Assembly (NCBI RefSeq): GCF_020782245.1
Contig: NZ_JAJGNP010000002.1
Coordinates: forward strand, 1-64,000
Source of the DNA: Sphingobium soli
GTDB lineage: Bacteria; Pseudomonadota; Alphaproteobacteria; Sphingomonadales; Sphingomonadaceae
Direction of reading: 5' to 3'
DNA: 64,000 nucleotides
Made by a program: the position numbers and the translations under genes. The notes beneath the pieces were generated by a model. That model was given only the letters and a program-made list of their open reading frames with translations. It ran no database searches and had not been told where the DNA came from. Below are positions 1 to 6,697 of this stretch, piece after piece; the stretch's first letter is position 1; each line of letters begins with the position of its first letter.

Positions 1-75
1 GGGACGAGTTCAACATGGGTCAATTCTCAGTGGAAATTTACGCCCTACCCGGGTCACTTCTCAGTGGAAATCAAC
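1..75. mobile_element. Probable terminal fragment of an IS21-type insertion sequence
   Basis: Two near-identical 22-bp direct repeats sit at 17-38 and 51-72; the first starts GGGTCAATTCTCAGTGGAAA and the second differs in one of those bases. Spaced copies of a 20-ish bp repeat near the tips are a feature of IS21-family elements, where they bind the transposase. The similarity of the recombinase frame downstream to its family starts only at about position 73-76, so the junction falls here. No istA or istB coding sequence is inside the window, so the family call is an inference. Confidence 0.45.
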
Positions 76-582
76 AGGCTAAGGGACCATGCCATCCTGC
101 AACTGCTCGCGACCTATGGCCTGAGATCGGGCGAGATCCGCAACCTGTTGATCGAAGACATCGACTGGCGCGCGGAATCGATCCGCATCAAGCACACCAA
201 GACCCGCGCCTGTTCGTTCCTGCCGCTGATGGCGCCGGTCGGCGAAGCAATGCTCGCGTATCTGCGCGCGGGACGGCCTGTGACTGATGCCCGGGAAGTC
301 TTCATCCGCACGCGCGCGCCCTATCGCAAACTTGGAATGCTGGCTAGCGTGGTGCGACGACGGCTTCGCGACGCCGGGGTCGAGCCACCAGGCAAGAGTG
401 GTCCGCACATCTTCCGCCATGCCCGCGCGGTGGAAATGCTGCGCGCTTCGGTGCCGCAGAAGATCATCGGCGACATGCTCGGACACCGTTCGACCGAGTC
501 CACGGCGCCTTACCTCAAGCTTGCGACGGAAGATCTCAGGGCCATCGCACTCGACGTGCCGGGACGGGAGGTGCGGTCATGA
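64..582 (+). pseudogene. First RIT tyrosine recombinase, N-terminally truncated
   Basis: Only the catalytic domain of a tyrosine recombinase remains, 172 codons against about 300-400 for intact family members. The active-site set is complete: Arg in TYGLRSGE, His-x-x-Arg in HIFRHARA, His in MLGHRS and the nucleophile Tyr in APYLKLA. The N-terminal DNA-binding domain is gone. The open frame now begins with GTG at 64 inside the putative insertion-sequence end, so residues 1-4 are foreign; family-like sequence begins at RLRDHAIL. It overlaps the next recombinase by ATGA. A catalytic fragment could still be translated, but it is unlikely to work as a normal recombinase. Confidence 0.75.
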
Positions 583-1943
583 CGATATGGCCCGATCCCG
601 GCAGGATGTTGATGGCGCGCTATCTTGCGAGCCTTGGCCTGCGCAGCCCCAACAGCCGCGCCTATTACAAACAGGTGCTAGGCAGCTTCCAGGACATCGC
701 CGAGCACCACGCCGAACTCGGCAACGACGTGTTGGTGGCCTGGCTGGAGTCGTTTTCGGCCCAGTGGGCAGCCACGACGCGGTTGCACCGCACTCGCATC
801 ATCGACCGGTTCCTCGACTATCTTCTGGAAGCCGGCGCGATTGAATGCAATCCCGTCGCCGCCTTGCGCGATGCGTGTAATATCAAACAGTGCAAGCCGG
901 TGTGGCGGGCGCTGGCGTCGCGCGATCCGGACGGCGCGCTTGCCGAACTGCGCCAGCCCACGCCGTTCGGCAGCGTGCTAGGCGAAATGATGGCCGGGCA
1001 CGTCGTCCTGATGCGGAGCCGCGGTTACAAATACACGTCGCAGCACGTGTGGCTCTTGCGGTTCGACCGTTTCCTACAGTTGAACCCGGCGCTTCAGGAT
1101 CAGCCGCTCGGGGTTATGCTCGAGCACTGGTCATCAGCCAAAACGACACGCAATCACGCGAACGAGTGCGAAAAGCTGAAGCGCCTCCTTGCGAAAATCC
1201 TACGTCACCGGGATCCGTCGATCCCGCCGCGTCGGCCGGACCCGCGTCCGGGAAAGGAAGTGGCCAAGCAATGGCGCAAACCTCATATCTATACGCCCGC
1301 CGACGTGCGGCATATGCTCGACATTGCCCGTTCCTACCCCTCGCCAAGGGCGCCGCTTCGCCCGTTAAGCATCTACACCATGCTGCTGCTCGCCTATTGC
1401 GCGGGACTACGGCGAAGCGAGCTTGCCCGTCTCGATCTGAGTGACGTCGATCTCCAGGGAGGCACGATCACGATCCGACAGACCAAGTTCTACAAGACCA
1501 GAATCCTGCCGCTTCCCAACAGCGTGATGGCCGAGCTTCGGGCCTATATCGATGCACGGCGTAAGGCCGGTGGATCACATGATCCGCGCTCCGGCCTGTT
1601 CTGGCACGAGCAGCGCAGCGCCCGCTACACAAAGCAAGCCGTCGCATGGCTGCTCGTTGACGTCATACGCCGGGCCGGGCTGAAGCCGCGGCAGGGGCGA
1701 ACGGGGCCTCGCCTGCACGACCTGCGGCACTCGATGGTCGTGAACCGTATTCTCGAATGGTACCAGACCGGCATCAACCCACAGGAGCGCCTGCCGTTCC
1801 TCGCGACCTATTTGGGCCATCGGGATATCAACTCTACCCTGGTCTACATCACGATCACGCAGGACCTGCTGCATCACGCCAACGAGAGGTTCCGCGCGGT
1901 GGGCGCACCATGCCTCAATCTGGAGCAGGAGGTGCGGGCATGA
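579..1943 (+). CDS. Second RIT tyrosine recombinase
   Basis: A 454-aa tyrosine recombinase. The C-terminal catalytic domain shows Arg in CAGLRRSELARL, His-x-x-Arg in LHDLRHSMVV, His in YLGHRD and a Tyr in TLVYITIT. It is longer than an ordinary XerC/XerD-type protein because the N-terminal part seems to hold two SAM-like DNA-binding segments, roughly residues 1-100 and 140-240; that reading is mine and not tested. The start overlaps the stop of the first recombinase, and the stop overlaps the start of the third, so the three are probably translated together. In RIT elements all three proteins are thought to act jointly in element movement. Confidence 0.85.
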   Translation: MTIWPDPGRMLMARYLASLGLRSPNSRAYYKQVLGSFQDIAEHHAELGNDVLVAWLESFSAQWAATTRLHRTRIIDRFLDYLLEAGAIECNPVAALRDACNIKQCKPVWRALASRDPDGALAELRQPTPFGSVLGEMMAGHVVLMRSRGYKYTSQHVWLLRFDRFLQLNPALQDQPLGVMLEHWSSAKTTRNHANECEKLKRLLAKILRHRDPSIPPRRPDPRPGKEVAKQWRKPHIYTPADVRHMLDIARSYPSPRAPLRPLSIYTMLLLAYCAGLRRSELARLDLSDVDLQGGTITIRQTKFYKTRILPLPNSVMAELRAYIDARRKAGGSHDPRSGLFWHEQRSARYTKQAVAWLLVDVIRRAGLKPRQGRTGPRLHDLRHSMVVNRILEWYQTGINPQERLPFLATYLGHRDINSTLVYITITQDLLHHANERFRAVGAPCLNLEQEVRA

Positions 1944-2944
1944 GCAAGATCAATCGGTTCCCGGACCTCATGCGCGCGTTCTTCTACGAATGGCTGGTCG
2001 AACAGCGCAACGCATCTATCCATACGGTCCGATCATACCGCGATACCTGGCGGCTGTTCCTCCGGTTCGTCGCCCAGCGTGCAAGGACGAAGGTGGCGAT
2101 GATCACGCTGGCTAATTTGTCCGCCGGCGAGGTCATCGCGTTCCTCAGTCACGCCGAACATGAACGCGGTAGTACGATCGGCACCCGCAACTGCCGGCTC
2201 GCCGCGATCCGGAGCTTCTTCAACTTCGTGGCGACCAAGGATCCCGCGTTGATCGCGCAATGCGTCGAGGTCCTCAACATCCCAGTCAAGCGCAGACCTG
2301 TATCGGAACCCTGTTACCTTGACCCGGCGGAAGTGACGGCGATCCTCGCTCAGCCAGACCGTTCGACTGTTGAGGGTATGCGTGACCATGCGCTGCTCTC
2401 GTTCCTCTACAACAGCGGCGCACGAATACAGGAAGCGCTTGATCTGTGCCCCGGAGCGATCCGGTTCGAAAGCCCGAACTGCGTGAGCCTGATCGGCAAG
2501 GGGCGGAAGGAACGCATCTGTCCGCTCTGGCCGGAAACCGTGATGTTGTTGAAGAAGCTGCTCGACAGGCAGCCACGAGCGCCAGACCAGCGGCTGTTCG
2601 TCAACCGCTATGGCGAACCGCTCAGCGCTTCAGGAGTCCGGTTCAAGCTTGCCGCCTACGTGACCGCTGCGGCCGAAACCACGCCAACACTGCGCGCCAA
2701 GCATGTGACGCCGCACGCCTTCCGACACGCAACCGCCGTGCACCTCATCTCGGCGGGCGTCGACGTTACGGTCATCCGCAGTTGGCTCGGCCATGTGAGC
2801 CTCGACACGACCAATCACTATGCCAGGGCCAATCTGGAAACGAAGCGGAAGGCCTTGGAACAGGTTGCCGTTCCGGCAACTCCCGGCGGTCAGCCATCTT
2901 GGAAGCGCGATGCAAGCGTGCTCGCCTGGCTCGACACGCTCTGA
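1940..2944 (+). CDS. Third RIT tyrosine recombinase
   Basis: A 334-aa XerD-like tyrosine recombinase. I start it at the ATG at 1940, which overlaps the stop of the preceding gene; a longer frame runs upstream to 1757 but is only read-through of the second gene's sequence. The N-terminal SAM-like domain (about 10-110) begins FPDLMRAFFYEWLVEQRNAS. The catalytic domain shows Arg in YNSGARIQEAL, His-x-x-Arg in HAFRHATAVHL, His in WLGHVS and the Tyr in NHYARANLETK, which is a complete active site. It is followed within one base by the inverted repeat of the element's right end. Confidence 0.88.
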   Translation: MSKINRFPDLMRAFFYEWLVEQRNASIHTVRSYRDTWRLFLRFVAQRARTKVAMITLANLSAGEVIAFLSHAEHERGSTIGTRNCRLAAIRSFFNFVATKDPALIAQCVEVLNIPVKRRPVSEPCYLDPAEVTAILAQPDRSTVEGMRDHALLSFLYNSGARIQEALDLCPGAIRFESPNCVSLIGKGRKERICPLWPETVMLLKKLLDRQPRAPDQRLFVNRYGEPLSASGVRFKLAAYVTAAAETTPTLRAKHVTPHAFRHATAVHLISAGVDVTVIRSWLGHVSLDTTNHYARANLETKRKALEQVAVPATPGGQPSWKRDASVLAWLDTL

Positions 2945-3013
2945 AATAATGTAAAGGGACGTCGGAAAAAACCGTAGATATCAGCCAATCTGGCCGCGTT
3001 CCTTCACATTATC
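2945..3013. repeat. Imperfect inverted repeat at the RIT right end
   Basis: AATAATGTAAAGGGACG at 2945-2961 is matched by the reverse complement of 2997-3013 at 14 of 17 positions, with 35 bp between the arms. It begins directly after the stop of the third recombinase, and the outer arm holds the stop codon of the truncated antirestriction gene. I infer that it is part of the recombination or recombinase-binding site of the RIT element; a terminator role is less likely because there is no T-run after either arm. Confidence 0.6.
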
Positions 3014-3840
3014 AGTACCTCGCGATTACTCGATTTATGTTCATCTCGCCATAACTTGATCCAAGCGCCGATGTAATCCGAGTGCCGCACCGTTGGCTGG
3101 ATGCCGAGCGTTGCGCAGGTGAACGCCGCCGTCATCTCGGCTGCCAATTCTTCCTTTGCGTACTCGATAGAGCCGAACCGCCCGGACTGATCGCGCTCCA
3201 GCCGCCCCTTGCCGCCGACCCAATGACCCATTTCGTGCAACGCCGTGCGAAACCAGTTTATGGGCTCATGAAACGCTGCCTGCGGCGGCACCTGCACATA
3301 GTCCTGCCTCGGCGAATAGAACGCCTCGCTCCCGCCGATCCGGAAGTCCGCGCCGCTCGCGGCAATCAGCCTGTCCACCTCGGCAATCGCCATGACGGAA
3401 TCGGGGACGACCGGCTCGGCGTCATACTGCTCGGGCAGTCCCTCGATCTGGTCGAGATTGAACACGGTGAAGCGCTTCAGGAAGGCAACCGTGCGCGCTT
3501 CGCGGTCCTCGCCTGCGGCCTTCGCCGCCTCAGCCTTCGGGGTGAAGCGGTCAGCATAGCAGATCACCGTGCCTTTCTCGCCTCGCCGCACATGCCCGCC
3601 TGCCTGCTCGGCCTGCTTGTAGGTCAGCCAGCGCTGCGAAGAAAACTGGCGTTCCACCGCCTCGCACCACAGTATAAGAATGTTGATCCCGGAATAGACC
3701 CGTCCGGACACGGCGTTATGTGGCATCGTGCAAGGGCACCGGGCGCTGTCCCAAGGCTGCACCCATGGAAGGCGTCCTTCCTCCAGCTCGGCGATCACGC
3801 GTGCGGTAACCTCGCCATAAAGGCTCTGACGGTCGGCCAT
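3004..3840 (-). CDS. ArdC-family antirestriction protein, C-terminus lost
   Basis: 278 aa. The N-terminal part (about 1-125) resembles the ArdC single-stranded-DNA-binding domain, with the family-like stretch GRVYSGINILIL and WLTYKQAEQAGGHVRRGEKGT split around residue 70. The C-terminal part is a zincin-like metallopeptidase domain with H202-E-M-G-H206 and a following acidic helix containing E235. ArdC proteins protect incoming plasmid DNA from host restriction. Family members usually run on with a conserved helix after the AYIxSW-like segment; here that matches only to about WIKLWRDE and the last 11 residues are encoded by the RIT end. The start has a good ribosome site (AAAGGAG). The loss of perhaps 20-30 residues may or may not inactivate it. 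Confidence 0.82.
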   Translation of the reverse strand: MADRQSLYGEVTARVIAELEEGRLPWVQPWDSARCPCTMPHNAVSGRVYSGINILILWCEAVERQFSSQRWLTYKQAEQAGGHVRRGEKGTVICYADRFTPKAEAAKAAGEDREARTVAFLKRFTVFNLDQIEGLPEQYDAEPVVPDSVMAIAEVDRLIAASGADFRIGGSEAFYSPRQDYVQVPPQAAFHEPINWFRTALHEMGHWVGGKGRLERDQSGRFGSIEYAKEELAAEMTAAFTCATLGIQPTVRHSDYIGAWIKLWRDEHKSSNREVLIM

Positions 3841-4042
3841 GACTTCTCACTCCTTTCCTCAACCGCCATTGACCGGCGCCAGGGTGGCGGGGGGCGGCAG
3901 GAGCGAACCGGCAGCCCCGCCGGCTGAAGGCGGGGCGCACCCGAAGGGCTGAAATGAAATGGAGGACCCGGAAGCGAAGCGGACGGGTTGCGGCCCGTCG
4001 AGGCGGGGCTACAGGGCAGCGACGCCCCCCGCCACCTTGGAG

Positions 4043-4091
4043 CCGTCAAGGCTCAACGCCGCCGCGCGCAAAGCGCGGCGACCCTTGACGG
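4043..4091. repeat. Nested hairpin upstream of ardC
   Basis: The outer arms CCGTCAAGG (4043-4051) and CCTTGACGG (4083-4091) are perfect complements. Inside them GCCGCGC (4061-4067) pairs with GCGCGGC (4073-4079) around a 5-nt loop. There is no T-run, so it is not a plain terminator. Confidence 0.65.
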
Positions 4092-4248
4092 GTGCCAGCA
4101 GCATCCCGACCGAACCGCCCAAGGCGGGGCGGAACGCGTCAGCGATCGTAGCGGCTATGCCGACGAGACGCCGCACGACGGCTCGGCTGGAGCGTCAGCG
4201 GAAGTAGAGCGCGGTCAGCCCGTGAGGGCTGGGACGCCGCACCACACT

Positions 4249-4290
4249 TGGTTCAACAAACCGTTCTAATGGTTCAACAAACCGTTCTAA
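4249..4290. repeat. Two tandem copies of a 21-bp repeat
   Basis: GGTTCAACAAACCGTTCTAA occurs at 4250-4269 and again at 4271-4290, with the preceding T also conserved, so the unit is 21 bp repeated exactly twice. Each unit contains the small palindrome GGTT/AACC. A related TGTTCAACA lies at 4303-4311. The spacing of two helical turns suggests a protein-binding site such as an operator or iteron; the protein is unknown. Confidence 0.7.
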
Positions 4291-4367
4291 CATCGAGAGG
4301 CCTGTTCAACATCACTGCTGTTAAATGCGGATCGGGCTCCTAAACGCGCTGACGCAGCCCGCAAACC

Positions 4368-5618
4368 TCACGACCCGCTGTGGCCAAACTTGGGCCGCAG
4401 GATGGTGGCGCCGCCGCGCAGCTGATCAAGATGATCCGACCAGTGCTGCATCATGCGAACACGCTCCTCCCAGTATTGACCGCGTGCATAAGCGCGGCGG
4501 ATGGAGTTGCCGTCCGCATGGGCGAGCTGACGTTCGATCGCATCGGGGTTCCAGCAGCCCATTTCGTTGAGCAGTGTTGCGGCCAGCGCCCGAAATCCGT
4601 GGCCGGTCATTTCGTCCTTGCCGTAGCCAAGACGCCGGAGCGCAGCATTGATCGTATTGTCCGACATCGGCCTGTCCACCGAGCGCAAGGAGGGGAAAAG
4701 AAAAGGGCTGTAGCCCGCATCGTGTTCGATCTCACCAAGTATGGCGACAACCTGTCGGGTAAGGGGGACAGCGTGAGGCCGGCGCATCTTCATCTTGTGA
4801 CCCGGGATCGTCCAGACGCGCTTGTTCAGATCAAACTCGCTCCATTCCGCCCAGCGCAGTTCGCCGGGCCGCACGAAAACATGCGCCAGCAAACGCAGCG
4901 CGGTCCGCGTAAGCGGATAGCCGTCATATTCATCGATAGTCCGCAGCAAAGCCCCGGCTTCGATCGGCGTGGTGATTGCGGCCCGATGTGTCGTTCGAGG
5001 GGTGACGAGGGCGCCGCGAAGATCCGAGGCGATATCGCGCTCGGCTCGAGCCGTGGCAATCGCATATCGAAAGACCTGGCTGCCTGCGGTCCGTGCCCGA
5101 TTGGCGGTGTCGTAGCGTTTCGTGGCCTCGATCTTCTTCAAGGCCAGAAGCAGCTCATGCGCAGAGATTTCGCGGATCGGGCGCTTTCCGATCGCAGGAT
5201 AGAGCTTCGCGAGCAGCCAGCGTGCCTTCTTGAGCGTCATGGCTGCTGCGCCTTCAGCGGCTATCTTTTCGAGCCACTCGTTCGCCACAGCTTCGAAAGT
5301 GTGCGCCGCCGCGAGCATCTTCTGGATCTTTTCAAGCTTGGCATGCTCGACGGGATCGACCCCCTTGGCGAGAAGCCGCCGCGCATCCAGCAGTCGTTCT
5401 CGCGCCTCTCCCAGCAGCAGCTCTGGCCAACGCCCGAAGGTTATGGTTCTCTGCTTGCCGAGAAAGCGGTAATTCATTCGCCAGACGCGTAAGCCGCTGG
5501 GTTCGATCTGGAGGTAGAGCCCATCGCGATCGCTGAGCTTGTAGGCCTTATCTTTGGGCTTAGCACGCGACACCCAGGCGGCGGTAAGCCCGGACTTCTG
5601 CCGCTTTCCTTCCAACAT
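4368..5618 (-). CDS. P4-type tyrosine integrase of the island
   Basis: 416 aa. The N-terminal 90 residues look like the arm-binding domain of phage-P4-type integrases (DUF4102), with the typical DRDGLYLQIEPSG and GRWPELLLGEAR segments. A SAM-like core-binding domain follows (about 105-185), then the catalytic domain with Arg in VRPGELRWAEW, His-x-x-Arg in HGFRALAA, His in QLAHAD and Tyr within YARGQYWEERVRMM. These enzymes insert islands into tRNA genes. It starts at ATG 5618 about 160 bp from the tRNA-Cys 3' end and reads away from it, as expected for the enzyme that placed this island. Confidence 0.92.
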   Translation of the reverse strand: MLEGKRQKSGLTAAWVSRAKPKDKAYKLSDRDGLYLQIEPSGLRVWRMNYRFLGKQRTITFGRWPELLLGEARERLLDARRLLAKGVDPVEHAKLEKIQKMLAAAHTFEAVANEWLEKIAAEGAAAMTLKKARWLLAKLYPAIGKRPIREISAHELLLALKKIEATKRYDTANRARTAGSQVFRYAIATARAERDIASDLRGALVTPRTTHRAAITTPIEAGALLRTIDEYDGYPLTRTALRLLAHVFVRPGELRWAEWSEFDLNKRVWTIPGHKMKMRRPHAVPLTRQVVAILGEIEHDAGYSPFLFPSLRSVDRPMSDNTINAALRRLGYGKDEMTGHGFRALAATLLNEMGCWNPDAIERQLAHADGNSIRRAYARGQYWEERVRMMQHWSDHLDQLRGGATILRPKFGHSGS

Positions 5619-5781
5619 GATGGTATCTCCCCATCGCTATGGCGGGGCGTACCATCAAATCTTCCATGATTGGGGTGAGATTTGGTGAAATGGCCCGAAC
5701 CTGTCGGAGACATTTTACCACGTAAAAATGGCGGAAAACAGCCACTTATGCGATGCTCTCAGACCCTCTGAGAAGCAAAAA

Positions 5782-5855
5782 TGGAGGCCCGAGCCGGAAT
5801 CGAACCGGCGTGCACGGATTTGCAGTCCGCTGCGTCACCACTCCGCCATCGGGCC
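5782..5855 (-). tRNA. tRNA-Cys (anticodon GCA)
   Basis: Read on the minus strand the sequence starts GGCCCGA and ends TCGGGCC-T-CCA, so the 7-bp acceptor stem is perfect and the CCA is encoded. The anticodon loop CTGCAAA gives GCA for cysteine, and the T arm contains GGTTCGATTCC. Its 3' end borders the mobile island and is the likely integration target; the gene itself is intact. Confidence 0.96.
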
Positions 5856-6002
5856 TTGCAAGTGGGACGCCGCAAATGTGCGGCTTTGATCGCAAAGTCA
5901 AGCCGGATGGCTTGGCGGCGCCCTAAGATTCTTGGGCGTGTCCATGCAAAGCCGCTTGGCGCGGCGCGCCCGCTGATTTAGAGGTCCGATGATCTCCTTA
6001 GT

Positions 6003-6020
6003 GTATTGCATTGCCAATAC
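6003..6020. promoter_or_regulatory. Small inverted repeat upstream of pcm
   Basis: GTATTG (6003-6008) is complemented by CAATAC (6015-6020), 25 bp before the pcm start. It could be an operator; the regulator is unknown. Confidence 0.3.
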
Positions 6021-6044
6021 AGTTGTGCCAAGCGAGGAACTATC

Positions 6045-6677
6045 GTGAGCGAGCAGACCTATTCTTCGATGCGGACCGCCATGGTCGAAAGCCAGTTGCG
6101 CACCAGCGACGTGGACGACCAGCGCGTGATCGCCGTGATGGCCCGGGTGCCGCGGGAAGATTATGTTCCCGCCGAGCGCCGCGCCATGACCTATATCGAC
6201 CGTCCCATTCCGCTGAGCGGTGGCCGCGCGCTCAACGCGCCGCTGGTGACCGGTCGGCTGCTCAAGGAAGCGCAGGTTGATGCCGGGGACAAGGTGCTGC
6301 TGATCGGCGCGGCGACCGGCTACAGCACCGCGCTGCTCGCCGAAATGGGCGCGCAGGTGACAGCGGTGGAAGAAGAAGGCGGTCCCGAGATTGCCGTCCC
6401 GGGCGTGACCCTCGTGCGGGGCGCTCTGGCCGCCGGCGCGCCCGATGGCGCGCCCTATGACATATTGTTCATCGATGGCGCGGTGGAGGAAGTCCCCGCC
6501 GCGCTCGTTCAGCAGCTTGCCGATGGCGCCCGCGTCGTGACCGGAATCATCGATCGTGGCGTCACGCGTCTGTGCGCGGGCCGGATGGTCGGCGGCGCGC
6601 TGGGGCTTAGCAGCCTGGCGGATATTGAAATGGTGGCTCTGCCCGGGTTCGGCGCGGCCAAGACGTTTACGTTCTAG
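6045..6677 (+). CDS. pcm: Protein-L-isoaspartate O-methyltransferase
   Basis: 210 aa, from a GTG at 6045 preceded by GAGGA six bases upstream; the longer frame from a TTG at 6006 lacks a ribosome site. The enzyme transfers a methyl group from S-adenosylmethionine to isoaspartyl residues in aged proteins. Family features seen: the N-terminal MVESQLRTSDVDD block, VPREDYVP and the AdoMet-binding loop VLLIGAATGYSTALLA, which departs somewhat from the usual GxGxG. The C-terminal half is shorter and more divergent than in the E. coli enzyme, as usual for this alphaproteobacterial subfamily. It is followed after 20 bp by tolC, an arrangement conserved in sphingomonads. Confidence 0.85.
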   Translation: MSEQTYSSMRTAMVESQLRTSDVDDQRVIAVMARVPREDYVPAERRAMTYIDRPIPLSGGRALNAPLVTGRLLKEAQVDAGDKVLLIGAATGYSTALLAEMGAQVTAVEEEGGPEIAVPGVTLVRGALAAGAPDGAPYDILFIDGAVEEVPAALVQQLADGARVVTGIIDRGVTRLCAGRMVGGALGLSSLADIEMVALPGFGAAKTFTF

Positions 6678-6697
6678 AAGGAGGATGAGCGGGGGAG

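Larger units (their letters stand above)
73..3035 (+). mobile_element. Recombinase-in-trio (RIT) element, 5'-truncated
   Basis: Three consecutive tyrosine recombinase genes on one strand, each joined to the next by a 4-nt ATGA overlap, are the hallmark of RIT elements, known from many proteobacterial plasmids and chromosomes. Here the first gene lacks its N-terminal half. The right end lies between the third gene and the broken end of the antirestriction gene; an imperfect inverted repeat at 2945-2961 and 2997-3013 (AATAATGTAAAGGGACG against its complement, 14 of 17 positions) marks it. The exact right boundary, around 3030-3040, is estimated from where the antirestriction protein stops looking like its family. 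The left end is missing. Confidence 0.72.
3841..4367. other. Gene-free leader region between ardC and integrase
   Basis: 527 bp without a convincing gene. The open frames here (for example 3959-4207 and 3988-4269) have biased, repetitive composition and no ribosome site or family resemblance. The stretch holds a nested hairpin (4043-4091), several shorter GC-rich palindromes and a two-copy tandem repeat (4249-4290). It lies upstream of ardC and downstream of the integrase, so it should contain the ardC promoter. A transfer origin or a structured RNA is possible but not shown. Confidence 0.5.
1..5781. mobile_element. Right-hand part of a tRNA-Cys-linked integrative island
   Basis: Everything left of the tRNA-Cys gene looks like mobile DNA: a P4-type integrase facing away from the tRNA, an ArdC-type antirestriction gene, a recombinase-in-trio element and what appears to be an insertion-sequence end. 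The integrase start lies about 160 bp from the 3' end of the tRNA, the usual place where such integrases recombine. Immediately beyond the tRNA conserved chromosomal genes (pcm, tolC, popZ) begin. The other attachment site is outside the window; I saw no second copy of the tRNA 3' end between positions 1 and 5781. Confidence 0.7.

Noticed and set aside
3959-4269. Two short plus-strand frames between ardC and the integrase
   Set aside because: No ribosome sites, low-complexity residues, and the DNA is occupied by hairpins.
4249-4290. Possible CRISPR-like repeat
   Set aside because: Only two units, directly abutting with no spacer; a tandem operator-type repeat fits better. No CRISPR array or cas gene was seen anywhere in the window.
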